Assembly: GCA_014236755.1 (NCBI GenBank)
Contig: JACCKY010000006.1
Location: 1-64,000, forward strand
Origin: Candidatus Petromonas tenebris
GTDB taxonomy: Bacteria; Bacillota; Clostridia; Peptostreptococcales; Caminicellaceae
Reading direction: 5' to 3'
Length of the DNA: 64,000 bases
This document shows, in pieces, positions 16,451 through 25,656 of the stretch. The notes under the pieces are model-generated. The model worked only from the letters and a program-made list of their open reading frames with translations. It did not search any database and had not been told where the DNA came from. The position numbers were made by a program, and so were the translations under genes. Within the stretch, counting starts at the first letter, position 1. Each line of letters begins with the position of its first letter.

Positions 16451-18328
16451 TCAATAGTTACCTACTGGCTTTTTTTTTCTAAAAAATTCATATACGCTTT
16501 TAGCCGACTTGGTATTCATTCCATCGACCTCTTTCAATTCTTTGACAGAAGCCTTTCTTATCTTTTCTATGGAGCCGAAGTGTTTTAAGAGCTCCTTTTT
16601 TCTTTTTTTGCCGATTCCCGGTATTTCATCTAATACTGACTGTACCATAGACTTATCTCTAAGGGTTTTATGGTAGCTTATGGCAAACCTGTGTACTTCC
16701 TCTTGAATTTTGGCAATGAGTTTGAAACCGTAACTTCTTTTTTCCAAGTATATTTCGTCTCCCTTATAAATAAGCCCTTTAGTCCTATGTTTATCATCTT
16801 TTACCATGCCTGCTACAGGTATATTTAGTCCTAATGCAACTAATACATCTTCAGCAGCCTTTACATGACCCTTTCCGCCGTCTACTAAAACTATATCAGG
16901 AAAAATTGAAAACTTTCCTTTTTCAAAAGATATCCCCTGTTCCTTAAGCATTTGATTTTCTTCTATACCTCTTTTAAATCTTCTAAACAGCACTTCCTGC
17001 ATGCTTCCATAATCATTAGGTCCTTCTATTGTTCGGACCTTAAATCTTCTATATCCACTGTTTTGTGGTTTCCCATTTTCAAATACTACCATAGACCCTA
17101 CTGAAAACACTCCATACATATTTGATATATCATAGGCTTCTATTCTCTTTGGTAAGTGATCAAGTCCCAGGATGTACTTTATTTCATTTAGAACTTTTTG
17201 GCTGTATTCTTTATCTCGATTGATTTTTTCTTCAAATTTGGTGAGATATTCTAAGGCATTTTTATAAACAAGTTCCAATAGTTTTTTCTTTTCTCCCCTC
17301 ATCGGCTGTTTGACTGTTACTTTACTTTGCCTCTTTTGACTGAGCCAGCTTTCAATGACTTCACTATCTTCCATATTTTCATGAGCTAATATTTCCTTAG
17401 GTATAAAAGATGTACTCGAATAAAACTGTTTTACAAATGTACTTAAGATCTCCGATCTCTCCATATCTTCAGTGCCTTCAAGTATATAGTGTTCTCTTCC
17501 CACCAGCTTTCCACTTCTTACGAAAAATACCATTATACATACCTTGTCGTCGCTTATTGCCATAGATATGTAATCCTGATCTGCATCGGATGTAGAAACA
17601 ATTTTCTGTTTTTCTGCCAGATTCTTGAGTGCATTTATTCGGTCTCTATACTTGGCTGCCCTTTCAAAGTGTAATTCCTGGGCTGCCTTTGCCATCTTGC
17701 CCTCCAGCTCCTTTATCAAGATATCCTGTTTCCCACCTAAAAATAGAACTATCTGATCTATCATTTCCATGTATTCATCATGATTTACCTTTCCTGTGCA
17801 GGGACCTAAACACTTTTTTATATGATAATTTAGACAGGGCCTTTCATTGTTTTGCTCTAGATTTCTTTTACACTTCCTTAAGGGAAACAACTCTTCTATA
17901 GTTGCCAAAGTTTGATTTACTGCATCTACATTAATATAGGGACCAAAGTATCTTGCGCTATCTTTAATAACCCTTCTTGTCTTTAATACCCTTGGATATT
18001 TTTCATTCAGTGTAACCTTAATATATGGATAGCTCTTATCATCCCTCAAGAGCACATTGTACCTTGGCTTGTGTTTTTTTATTAGATTAGCCTCCAAAAT
18101 CAGAGCCTCTACCTCAGTATCAGTAATTATATATTCAAATTCCTTTATCACTTTGACCATAGCCTTTACTTTAGGTGGATGGCCCTTTTGAGATCTAAAA
18201 TATTGACTGACTCTGTTTTTTAATGATTTAGATTTTCCAACGTATATAATCTCTCCATTTTCATCCTTCATAAGGTATACACCAGGTTTGTCCGGTAACT
18301 TTTTCAATTGCTCCTTTATATCAAACAT
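16451..18328 (-). CDS. uvrC: excinuclease ABC subunit C
   Basis: Dual-incision nuclease of nucleotide excision repair. Domains: N-terminal GIY-YIG nuclease (PGVYLMKDENGEIIYVGKSK, about 14-90) for the 3' cut; UvrB-interacting UVR helix pair (LEGKMAKAAQELHFERAAKYR, about 205-235); RNase H-like endonuclease domain (RIEAYDISNMYG, VDGGKGHVKAAEDVL) for the 5' cut; C-terminal helix-hairpin-helix pair (LDEIPGIGKKRKKELLKHFG). 625 aa is normal. It is away from uvrBA (30-32 kb), as usual in Firmicutes. AGAGGAG precedes the ATG, and no LexA-type box is visible upstream. Confidence 0.97.
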   Translation of the reverse strand: MFDIKEQLKKLPDKPGVYLMKDENGEIIYVGKSKSLKNRVSQYFRSQKGHPPKVKAMVKVIKEFEYIITDTEVEALILEANLIKKHKPRYNVLLRDDKSYPYIKVTLNEKYPRVLKTRRVIKDSARYFGPYINVDAVNQTLATIEELFPLRKCKRNLEQNNERPCLNYHIKKCLGPCTGKVNHDEYMEMIDQIVLFLGGKQDILIKELEGKMAKAAQELHFERAAKYRDRINALKNLAEKQKIVSTSDADQDYISMAISDDKVCIMVFFVRSGKLVGREHYILEGTEDMERSEILSTFVKQFYSSTSFIPKEILAHENMEDSEVIESWLSQKRQSKVTVKQPMRGEKKKLLELVYKNALEYLTKFEEKINRDKEYSQKVLNEIKYILGLDHLPKRIEAYDISNMYGVFSVGSMVVFENGKPQNSGYRRFKVRTIEGPNDYGSMQEVLFRRFKRGIEENQMLKEQGISFEKGKFSIFPDIVLVDGGKGHVKAAEDVLVALGLNIPVAGMVKDDKHRTKGLIYKGDEIYLEKRSYGFKLIAKIQEEVHRFAISYHKTLRDKSMVQSVLDEIPGIGKKRKKELLKHFGSIEKIRKASVKELKEVDGMNTKSAKSVYEFFRKKKPVGNY

Positions 18329-18471
18329 ATTTGTTTACTCCTCTATCTTAAGATATTTATATAATCATTGTACCAAAATTTATACATAGTTTAAAATTAA
18401 CTTTACTTAGTATATTTTTTCCAAATCTTGACTATACTCTAGAGGAAAATATTATAGGGGGTATAATTAAA

Positions 18472-19020
18472 GTGAAAAAAAATTATAGAATACTATTGTT
18501 TTTTGCATTAATGTTTTTAATTTCTTCATTAACAGTTTTTTCAGCTGAAAATAGTGAAGATATAAAAGTATTTTTTAGAAATATTAAAGTACTGGTAGAT
18601 GGCAAAGAAGCTAGGTTAGAAAATGAACCATTTATATACAAGGATAGGGTTTATGTTTCTCTTAGGGCCGTATCGGAATCATTAAATTCAACGGTACTGT
18701 GGGACAGTGAAAAAAATATCGTTTCTATTTCTACATTTAAGGATTTTTCAGATACCAATCCTTTAGAAGGTGAAAAATTTATATACGGAGAAATATTGTC
18801 TATAGATAAGGAAAAAAGAACTATCCATATTTATCAACATATAGATGATAATTCCATCTATGAAGAACTAAACCTTAAGGTTGCAGAAAATGTAACGATA
18901 ATAATGCAGCGAAATGATAAAAAAATGAATATAGATTTTAAAAATCTGAAAATAGGCGATGTAGTTGGAATGGTAATGAATAAAGAAAATAAAGTTAGGG
19001 GTATAATAATTGATATATAA
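18472..19020 (+). CDS. secreted protein with copper-amine-oxidase-N-like (stalk) domain
   Basis: 182-aa exported protein. A signal peptide (about 1-24, LLFFALMFLISSLTVFSA) is followed by the short beta-domain named after the N-terminus of copper amine oxidase (VLVDGKEARLENEPFIYKDR, VYVSLRAVSESLNSTVLWD), common in clostridial surface proteins and thought to bind cell-wall components. The second half (GEKFIYGEILSIDKEKRTIH onward) is a beta-rich tail that I do not recognise. The GTG start follows AGGGGG. It diverges from uvrC. No enzymatic role can be inferred. Confidence 0.8.
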   Translation: MKKNYRILLFFALMFLISSLTVFSAENSEDIKVFFRNIKVLVDGKEARLENEPFIYKDRVYVSLRAVSESLNSTVLWDSEKNIVSISTFKDFSDTNPLEGEKFIYGEILSIDKEKRTIHIYQHIDDNSIYEELNLKVAENVTIIMQRNDKKMNIDFKNLKIGDVVGMVMNKENKVRGIIIDI

Positions 19021-19028
19021 AGTAAATT

Positions 19029-19169
19029 CTTAAAAAGGTTAATACTTATAGAAAGAGCTTCCAGGTCCCAGGTGATAGTAAAGACCCTAAAAACTGACTT
19101 AAATTTACCAAGAGTCAAGAACTAGGAAGCAAGAACTAATAAAGTGCCGTAGGCACTTTTGTTTTTTTG
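19029..19169 (+). repeat. dispersed heptad element, copy 5 (eroded)
   Basis: Related to the longer copies: TTAAAAAGG head fragment, AGGTCCC/AGGTGAT units, AAGACCCTAAA, then AAGAGTC, AAGAACT, AGGAAGC and AAGAACT heptads. It ends in the hairpin AAAGTGCC-GTA-GGCACTTTTG followed by T7. On the plus strand this end is a good intrinsic terminator for the gene ending at 19020. Confidence 0.7.
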
Positions 19170-19188
19170 TACAACTATCTGGTATAAT
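19160..19188 (+). promoter_or_regulatory. probable promoter of the DUF1850 gene
   Basis: Extended -10 TGGTATAAT (19180-19188), with only a T-rich -35 region that overlaps the U-tract of the preceding element. Confidence 0.4.
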
Positions 19189-19258
19189 ATAAATGTTTAT
19201 TTTTATTGAATCATAAGAACCCTTTTGGTTCATAAAAAGGAGCTGAGATAATAACTAT

Positions 19259-19765
19259 ATGAAAAAATCTAAAAAACTGGTTATATTATCGTTCTTATTA
19301 ACTTCCTTTATACTTCTTTTTACAATTAATACAAATGTATTGGTTGTAAGATGCGTAGAGACCAATGAACTGATTTTTATTAATAAGATCAAACCCGGTG
19401 ATGAGTTTACCATGAAATGGATGCATTCCGTAGAACTGCAGCCTTGGGAGGAAATTTTTAGGATAGATGAAAATTACAATATTATCCTAGATAGGACTAG
19501 ATTTAAACAGTTTGGTGCCGGAGTTCCCGACTATGCAGGTAACAAAACCGAAATTAAAGATGGTTATATTATTTTTAGCGGCATAAATAAAAAAATGAGC
19601 AAACTTCCCTATGGAATTTCCAGCTTTGCTAAACATACTTTCTTTTTTAAAGATAAAAAAATTAAACTCTATGAAAAAGTTAAGGATGCCAATTCTATAA
19701 ATATTTATGTATCACAAATAAATATGGCAAATTATATAATAGAAAAAATGACTGTTTCTTTTTAA
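19259..19765 (+). CDS. DUF1850 domain protein, TAXI-TRAP associated
   Basis: 168-aa protein with an N-terminal hydrophobic segment (about 7-27) and an extracellular DUF1850 domain (FTMKWMHSVELQPWEEIF, FGAGVPDYAG, PYGISSFAKHTFFF). DUF1850 proteins are typically encoded next to TAXI-type TRAP transporters, and the TAXI permease and receptor genes lie immediately beyond, in convergent orientation. Function unknown; a role in assembly or substrate handling of the transporter is inference from context. The ribosome site is poor (AAAGGAGCTGAG, 14 bp upstream). Confidence 0.8.
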   Translation: MKKSKKLVILSFLLTSFILLFTINTNVLVVRCVETNELIFINKIKPGDEFTMKWMHSVELQPWEEIFRIDENYNIILDRTRFKQFGAGVPDYAGNKTEIKDGYIIFSGINKKMSKLPYGISSFAKHTFFFKDKKIKLYEKVKDANSINIYVSQINMANYIIEKMTVSF

Positions 19766-19784
19766 AGAAAACAGTCATTTTTAT
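19744..19784 (+). terminator. terminator overlapping the end of the DUF1850 gene
   Basis: Near-perfect inverted repeat AAAATGACTGTTT / AAACAGTCATTTT around the stop codon, followed by a T-rich tract. It lies between convergent genes. Confidence 0.75.
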
Positions 19785-19850
19785 CTCACCTGATTATAAT
19801 ACTCCCACTTCTAGAAGTGGGAGATAGAGCGGCGTTGACCCTTTCTTATC
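19785..19850. mobile_element. IS200/IS605-like end relic, copy A
   Basis: TATCTCACCTGATTATAATA is followed by the 22-bp perfect palindrome CTCCCACTTCTAGAAGTGGGAG (19802-19823). The same arrangement with compensating changes is at 34547-34592. Subterminal palindromes of this style are typical of IS200/IS605-type ends. No transposase frame is present, so it is a relic or a palindrome-associated non-autonomous element. It overlaps the 3' end of the permease gene. Confidence 0.45.
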
Positions 19851-21769
19851 CTTGTAGTTATAAATATAGCTCCAAACAGGACTATACCGATAAGGTCTGT
19901 TTGCCAACCTGGAAAAATCAGCATCAAAGCTGATGCCAGCATTACAATCCTTATTAAAATGTTCAATTCTTTAAATAAGTAACCTTCCGCAGCTGCTCCT
20001 AGAGCCACAACACCTATAACTGCCGTGATTACTACAATTATTACCTTCAGAGGAGTAACATCTATTAATAATAATTCCGGCGAGTAGGCAAATATATACG
20101 GTACCACAAATCCGGCCAATGCAAGCTTAACGGCCTGGAATCCAGTCTGGGCAGGCTTTCCTCCCGCTATACCTGCTCCTGCAAAGGCTGCCAGTGCAAC
20201 AGGCGGGGTAAGATTAGCAAGCATACCAAAGTAAAATACGAACATATGGGATACAAGTGGAGGTATGCCCATTTTAGCCAACGCGGGCGCAGCCATAGTA
20301 GCTGTAATAATATATGCAGGTATTGATGGAAGCCCCATTCCTAAAACTATACATGCTACCATTGTCAATACAAGTGTTATAAATAGATTTCCCTTTCCTA
20401 GGAACAAAATTGCCCCTGCAAGTTTTAATCCAAAACCTGTAAGTGTTGCCACACCTATTATCAATCCAACGACTGCACATGACATTGCAACTCCTAGGGC
20501 AGTGCGAGCACCGCTTTCTAATGCATCAATGATATCCCTGAAACCCATCCTTGTTTCCTTTTTTATTGCACTAACGGCTATTGTAAATAATATCGAGAAA
20601 AAAGCTGCGTATATTGGTGTTCTACCACTGATTAACAGATATAATAATGCAAATAGAGGTAATAACAAGTGTCCTCTTTCCTTAAGAACATCCCAAACTT
20701 TAGGAAGTTCTTCTTTAGACATTCCCGTTAAACCCTTTTTGGATGCCCTAAGGTGTATTATAACGATAACCCCTAGGTAGTAAAGTAATGCAGGTATTGC
20801 TGCTGAAATCGCAATCTTAATATATGGAATACCTAAATACTCTGCCATGATAAAAGCAGCTGCTCCCATAACTGGCGGCAATATCTGTCCGCCACATGAA
20901 GCGGCAGCCTCAACGGCTCCTGCAAATTCCTTCTTATATCCTATCTTTTTCATAAGGGGTATAGTAAAGGCTCCCGTTGTTACAACATTTGCAACGGCAC
21001 TACCATTTATGGATCCTAAAAATCCACTTGAAACAACTGCCACTTTAGCTGGCCCTCCCTTTCCTGAGCCTGCTATAGCCATGGACAGATCATTAAAGAA
21101 CTGTCCCATACCTGATTTCTGCAAAAAAGCTCCAAATAATACAAACAGGAATATATAGGTTGAAGACACACCTATAGCTATACCAAATATTCCTTCAGTT
21201 GTAAGATACATATATTGTGCAATATCTGTGATGGTATATCCTCTGTGAGCGATGATATTTGGAAGCTTCGGTCCTAAATATGCATAAAGCAAAAATAGTA
21301 TTGCAAGGAAGGCTATTTCTTTTCCCGTAATTCTTCTTGCAGCTTCTAATACAAGTAGAATTGCTATAACTCCAAATACAACATCTATTTGATTGGGCAA
21401 ACCTGCCCTCATAACTAACTCATTATAATTTACAACAATATAGCCTCCTAAAGCTATTGAACCCAGTGCAAACAACCAATCTAGTATTGAAGGAGCTTTT
21501 TTAGGTGATTTTTTTCCAAAGGGATATAGTATAAATACAAGTGCCATTATTACCGACGTATGAACAGCCCTATGCATAAGAGTAACTAATGGCCCCTTCC
21601 ATGCAGTATAAAGATGGAAAAGTGAAAGCCCAATACACATTATAAATACAATTATTCCGGGAATACTATTTTTGTCAAATTTTCTAAATCTTGATTCCGT
21701 ATCATATTTTTCCAGAATCGCCTCATGCCCCAAAGTACTATCTTCATTCACTTTTTCTATTTTTTCCAT
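19811..21769 (-). CDS. TAXI-type TRAP transporter fused permease
   Basis: Membrane subunit of a TAXI-type TRAP transporter, in which the small (4-TM, DctQ-like) and large (12-TM, DctM-like) subunits are fused. Many hydrophobic helices are visible, with the family segments GSINGSAVANVVTTGAFTIP, CGGQILPPVMGAAAFIMAEY and LGMGLPSIPAYIITA. About 652 aa is normal. ATG 21769 is chosen over 21829 because GGGAGGAG lies just before it. The last codons (RRSISHF and stop) are encoded by a palindromic repeat, so the natural C-terminus may have been replaced. It is downstream of its receptor gene and of a LytS/LytT pair. Confidence 0.95.
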   Translation of the reverse strand: MEKIEKVNEDSTLGHEAILEKYDTESRFRKFDKNSIPGIIVFIMCIGLSLFHLYTAWKGPLVTLMHRAVHTSVIMALVFILYPFGKKSPKKAPSILDWLFALGSIALGGYIVVNYNELVMRAGLPNQIDVVFGVIAILLVLEAARRITGKEIAFLAILFLLYAYLGPKLPNIIAHRGYTITDIAQYMYLTTEGIFGIAIGVSSTYIFLFVLFGAFLQKSGMGQFFNDLSMAIAGSGKGGPAKVAVVSSGFLGSINGSAVANVVTTGAFTIPLMKKIGYKKEFAGAVEAAASCGGQILPPVMGAAAFIMAEYLGIPYIKIAISAAIPALLYYLGVIVIIHLRASKKGLTGMSKEELPKVWDVLKERGHLLLPLFALLYLLISGRTPIYAAFFSILFTIAVSAIKKETRMGFRDIIDALESGARTALGVAMSCAVVGLIIGVATLTGFGLKLAGAILFLGKGNLFITLVLTMVACIVLGMGLPSIPAYIITATMAAPALAKMGIPPLVSHMFVFYFGMLANLTPPVALAAFAGAGIAGGKPAQTGFQAVKLALAGFVVPYIFAYSPELLLIDVTPLKVIIVVITAVIGVVALGAAAEGYLFKELNILIRIVMLASALMLIFPGWQTDLIGIVLFGAIFITTRIRKGQRRSISHF

Positions 21770-21914
21770 ATTCTCCTCCCTCACTATCATTAGAATTTTT
21801 TGTAGAACTTTAAGATTCCCCCTATCCATAGTTTATTTATGCAAAACTATTGGTTGGAGTAGGGGGAAATCTATATATAAATATATGGGAGATCTAACCT
21901 AATTTTTTATAAGT

Positions 21915-22913
21915 TTATTTACCTTGTTCTTTGTAGTATTTTTCTGCTCCAGGGTGAAGAGGTATAGGCATACCCTTTCTCACATTGTCAATACTGATTT
22001 TCTTAGCTGCCGAATGAGTATCTACTAGAACATTTAAATTTTCAAATATAGTTTTTGTTATGTTGTACACAAGTTCTTCAGGTAAATCTGCCCTTGTAAC
22101 AAGTAAAGTCATAACAGCTGCTGTTTCAACATCTTCCTCATTATCATAAGTTCCCGCAGGAATCATTTCTGATGAGTAGAAAGGATATTCCGCTGCCAGT
22201 TTGTCTACAGCAGCCTTTCTTATTGGAATTATTTTTACATCATGAGTTGTTGAAAGATCCATTATTGTAGCATTTGGAAGACCTGAAGTTAAAAATGCTG
22301 CGTCTATTGCTCCATTCTTAAGCTGTTCAACTGACTCAGAATATGATAAAAAGTCTTCTTCTATGTCATCATAGGTTATGCCATGGGCTGCTAAAATCTG
22401 ACGAGCATTTACCTCAGTACCACTTCCTGGTGCTCCGACTCCAACTCTTTTACCCTTTAATTCACTGATTTCATTGATTCCCGTTCCTTTTACAGTAATT
22501 ACCTGTACAAAGTTTGGATATAATGATGCAATACCTCTTAAGTTTTCAATTTTCCCCTTGTCTTTAAATACTTCTGTTCCTGTATATGCATAGCTAATAA
22601 CATCGTTCATTGCAAATGCGATTTCAGCCTTCTCACTACCTAACAAAGTAGCATTTACAGCTGAAGCACCAGTTGATTGAACAGAAGAATTAACGCCTTC
22701 AACGTTTTTATTAAGTAGATTAGATAAAGCCCCTCCTAGTGCGAAATATACTCCTGAACTTCCTCCAGTAGCAATAGTCAAAAACGTTTTCCCTGAAGAC
22801 GAAGAGCTATCTCCAGCTGAGTCTTGTCCAGCTTGCTGTGAACCTGAACATCCCGCTAAAAATATACTAAAAGTTAACATAAGAACCAATAATAAAGAAA
22901 TTTTTCTTTTCAT
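21915..22913 (-). CDS. TAXI-family TRAP transporter solute-binding lipoprotein
   Basis: Receptor for the fused permease encoded next. Seen: lipoprotein signal (LTFSIFLAGCSG, Cys about 22), a Ser/Asp-rich linker, then the TAXI domain: FLTIATGGSSGVYFALGGAL, LLGSEKAEIAFAMNDVISYA, KGKRVGVGAPGSGTEVNARQ, and a C-terminal GMPIPLHPGAEKYYKEQG. 332 aa is normal. Known TAXI ligands include dicarboxylates and glutamate, but the substrate here cannot be read. It precedes the permease by 145 bp. An inverted repeat lies 30 bp upstream. Confidence 0.95.
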   Translation of the reverse strand: MKRKISLLLVLMLTFSIFLAGCSGSQQAGQDSAGDSSSSSGKTFLTIATGGSSGVYFALGGALSNLLNKNVEGVNSSVQSTGASAVNATLLGSEKAEIAFAMNDVISYAYTGTEVFKDKGKIENLRGIASLYPNFVQVITVKGTGINEISELKGKRVGVGAPGSGTEVNARQILAAHGITYDDIEEDFLSYSESVEQLKNGAIDAAFLTSGLPNATIMDLSTTHDVKIIPIRKAAVDKLAAEYPFYSSEMIPAGTYDNEEDVETAAVMTLLVTRADLPEELVYNITKTIFENLNVLVDTHSAAKKISIDNVRKGMPIPLHPGAEKYYKEQGK

Positions 22914-22940
22914 GCTACGTCCTCCTTACAATATTTATAG

Positions 22941-22965
22941 TTTTGTTAACATTTCTTTAACAAAA
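22941..22965. promoter_or_regulatory. inverted repeat upstream of the TAXI receptor gene
   Basis: TTTTGTTAA-CATTTCT-TTAACAAAA, nine-base perfect arms. It looks like an operator, between the receptor gene and the LytT gene. A TTGACA (minus strand, about 22984-22979) lies next to it and may be a -35 element. LytTR proteins usually bind direct repeats, so this site may serve another factor. Confidence 0.35.
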
Positions 22966-23051
22966 TTATATTATACTTTGTCAAAACAAGAAATTTTTTG
23001 ACGTTTTGTTGCATTATTTAAACTTAAGATGCATTCATAAAGGACAAAATA

Positions 23052-23076
23052 CAAGATGCAGGCCATAGACCTACAT
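23052..23076 (-). terminator. weak terminator after lytT
   Basis: Hairpin GATG-AGG / CCT-CATC with a short loop, followed on the minus strand by TTGTATTTTGT. Confidence 0.4.
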
Positions 23077-23834
23077 CAAATGTTTAATATACTTTTAAAT
23101 TTTTTCAGATAATTCCTACTTACCGGTATTTCCGTTTCTTCTTCACCCTTTAGCTTGACTTTGTATGTGTAGTTAAACCAGGGAATAATTTCATTGATAA
23201 AATCTATATTAACTATAAAACTCTTATGAGTTCTGATAAGCTTGTCTTCTTTAAATCTATCTTCAAGCTCCTTTAAAGTGTTATTACATCTGTATTTTCC
23301 ACTTTTGGTATGAACAATAATTTCATTTTTCTGAGATTGAATATACTTAATTTCCCTTACATCTATTAGAAGCAGCTTACTATTTTTTACTACACATAGT
23401 TTATCAAGCTTAATTTGATACTTATCATTTGTTTGTACTTTCTCTTCATCATGAACTTTCAATTTAATCCGTTTTCTCAGCCTATCCAATGTCTTTTTTA
23501 TTCTATCCTCTAAAAAGGGCTTCACTATATAGTCTACTGCATCCATTTCAAAGCCCTGCAAGGCATAGTCATCATAGGCCGTCGCAAATACTATATAGGG
23601 AGGATTTTCCTTATCCAATAGCTTCCTCGCCACCAAAAGTCCGCTCATATCCTGAAGCTCAATGTCTAGAAATATTATATCTGGATTCAGTTTTTGAACT
23701 AGACTGATAGCTTCTTCTCCCTCACCGCACTCTCCACATATATTCACATCTTCGTGCTTTTCTAAAAAATATCGTATCTCATTTCTTATATACTTTTCAT
23801 CGTCTACAATCAAAACATTAAGCACTCTTATCAC
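23076..23834 (-). CDS. LytTR-family response regulator
   Basis: Response regulator with an N-terminal receiver domain (VLIVDDEKYIRNEIRYFL, phospho-acceptor Asp in DIIFLDIELQDMSG at about 57, conserved Lys in YIVKPF) and a C-terminal LytTR DNA-binding domain (REIKYIQSQKNEIIVHTKSG, LIRTHKSFIVNIDFINEI, IPVSRNYLKKFK). 252 aa is normal. The GTG start overlaps the end of the kinase gene by 17 bp, so the pair is translationally coupled. The next genes downstream on the same strand are the TAXI receptor and permease, which it probably controls (inference, by analogy with LytS-type systems that regulate organic-acid transporters). Confidence 0.93.
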   Translation of the reverse strand: MIRVLNVLIVDDEKYIRNEIRYFLEKHEDVNICGECGEGEEAISLVQKLNPDIIFLDIELQDMSGLLVARKLLDKENPPYIVFATAYDDYALQGFEMDAVDYIVKPFLEDRIKKTLDRLRKRIKLKVHDEEKVQTNDKYQIKLDKLCVVKNSKLLLIDVREIKYIQSQKNEIIVHTKSGKYRCNNTLKELEDRFKEDKLIRTHKSFIVNIDFINEIIPWFNYTYKVKLKGEEETEIPVSRNYLKKFKSILNI

Positions 23835-25524
23835 GCTCCAAAACCGATGTTGTCATTGGAATCCTTAAAGTCACTGATGTTCCCTCATTTAACTTACTAT
23901 CTATCTTGAGACCATATCCCTCTCCGAACATGCCTTTTAAACGCTGATTTACATTATTTATTCCTATAGATTTTTTATACTTGTTATTATTTAATATATC
24001 CGTTATCTTTTCTTTTTTTATGCCAACTCCATCATCAACTACACTTATTTCTATTTCTTTTCCTTTTTTTCTTCCTATAATTTTAACTGATCCTCCGTTT
24101 TTCTTAGGAAGTATACCGTGCTTTATGGCGTTTTCAACTATAGGCTGTAGAGTAAGGGAAGGTAAATAACAATCTAAATCATCCTCCAGTTCATACTCTA
24201 CAAGTAGCTTGTCTTCAAATCGTGCCTGCTCGATCTCTACATAGGACTTTACATGGTTTATCTCCGTTTCAAGCTCTACTAACTCCTTATTATTAGCTAA
24301 ATTTTTTCTGAAGAAATTGCTCAAGTGAGTGATCAATTCTCGTGCCTTTAAAGGATCAATTCTACACATTGAAGCAATAACTGTCAGTGAGTTGAATAAA
24401 AAATGGGGATTTATTTGGGCTTGAAGGGCCCTAAGCTCTGCAGTAGCCAGTAGCTTTGAATTTTGTTCAAGCTTGCTTAGAGTCAATTGAGTAGAAAATA
24501 GCTTACTCATTCCGATTCCAAGCTCTACATCGATAGTAGTCATAGCATGTGGCTTTTTCTTATAAAGTTTTAAAGTAGCTATTACTTTACCATTCTCTTT
24601 TAATGGAAGTATTAAAAAACATCGAAGAGGACACTGGTATATTTTACATTCTATTTCCTTACAATCATTGATTATTACAGGTTCTCCATTTTTCAAAACC
24701 TGTTGTGTATATTTCAAGTTTAAATTATTCCCCTTATCATAATAGCTTGCACCCATTCCTATATGTGCAACAATCTTTTCTCTATCGGTAATACTAACGG
24801 CGTCAAAATCTGTCATTTCATATATTATTCTTACCACTTGCTCTATATTTTTTGAATAAATACCTTCCTTTAAATAAGCCAACGCTTTATCTGCAATCTT
24901 AAGGGTCAAGTTAGCTTGGTAGGCTCCCATTTTTTCCTGCTCCTTGAATATATTTTCTATGATTACGAATAGTAATGCCAACCCTGTGGAGTTTATAATT
25001 ACCATAGGTATCCATATTTCCTTAACTAAAGCCACAGCAGCTACAAATGGCTTGGAAAATATAAGAACAGATATTTTTCTCATACTTTCCGCTATAGCTC
25101 CCGTCAATGCAGCATAACCCCACTTTCTATTTTGATTTTGAAATATCTTACCCATATATCCGGCCATAAGCCCTTCAAAAACTGTGGATATAGCGCAGGC
25201 AAAAGCAGTAAATTCTCCAGAATCTATAAGTCCTCTGTGAATCCCTGCTATAAGCCCTGCCGTAAGTCCTACAAGTGGTCCTCCTAAAAGCCCTCCCGTA
25301 GCAACACCTATAATTCGTGTATTTATGAGTGCACCATTAAATTCCACACTAAAGTAAGTACCAACTATACCAAAGATTCCAAAGAATACCGATAAGACCA
25401 ATTTATCAACCAATCTAACCGGCTTCTTTGCCACCAGATTTCTAACCGCTTTAAGTCTAGATAGGATAAAAGCAAATACAAATAAATTTCCAAACTTATT
25501 ACCTAAGCTCATTATAAGGTCCAA
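23818..25524 (-). CDS. LytS-type sensor histidine kinase
   Basis: Membrane sensor kinase. Seen: an N-terminal multi-helix 5TMR-LYT sensor (about 1-190, containing GIVGTYFSVEFNGALIN and GVATGGLLGGPLVGLTAGLI), a GAF-like domain with several Cys (CKEIECKIYQCPLRC, about 265-285, perhaps redox- or metal-sensitive), a His-kinase domain with the phospho-acceptor in LQAQINPHFLFNSL (about 388), and an HATPase domain (ENAIKHGI, DDGVGI). 568 aa is normal. It is co-transcribed with the LytTR regulator. The signal is unknown; related sensors respond to pyruvate or to cell-envelope state. Confidence 0.93.
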   Translation of the reverse strand: MDLIMSLGNKFGNLFVFAFILSRLKAVRNLVAKKPVRLVDKLVLSVFFGIFGIVGTYFSVEFNGALINTRIIGVATGGLLGGPLVGLTAGLIAGIHRGLIDSGEFTAFACAISTVFEGLMAGYMGKIFQNQNRKWGYAALTGAIAESMRKISVLIFSKPFVAAVALVKEIWIPMVIINSTGLALLFVIIENIFKEQEKMGAYQANLTLKIADKALAYLKEGIYSKNIEQVVRIIYEMTDFDAVSITDREKIVAHIGMGASYYDKGNNLNLKYTQQVLKNGEPVIINDCKEIECKIYQCPLRCFLILPLKENGKVIATLKLYKKKPHAMTTIDVELGIGMSKLFSTQLTLSKLEQNSKLLATAELRALQAQINPHFLFNSLTVIASMCRIDPLKARELITHLSNFFRKNLANNKELVELETEINHVKSYVEIEQARFEDKLLVEYELEDDLDCYLPSLTLQPIVENAIKHGILPKKNGGSVKIIGRKKGKEIEISVVDDGVGIKKEKITDILNNNKYKKSIGINNVNQRLKGMFGEGYGLKIDSKLNEGTSVTLRIPMTTSVLERDKSA

Positions 25525-25656
25525 TTTTATCCCCCACTCTAGTCATAATTACAAAATTATATAATTTTATTTTATCATTAATTAGACCTTTATATAAGCT
25601 ATTTTCTCTTTTCCGTATAAAATCTATTGGGACTATCTACCTATTTATTTTTTACA

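Noticed and set aside
18428-18455. Promoter TTGACT-N16-TATTAT for the gene at 18472
   Set aside because: The predicted start site would lie beyond the AGGGGG ribosome site, so it cannot give a normal mRNA for this gene.
20265-20780. 171-aa open frame antisense to the TAXI permease
   Set aside because: Low-complexity, proline/alanine-rich translation with no ribosome site; it is the complement of a conserved membrane protein gene.
22941-22965. Rex (redox) operator
   Set aside because: The arms resemble TTGTTAA/TTAACAA, but the gap is seven bases instead of four.
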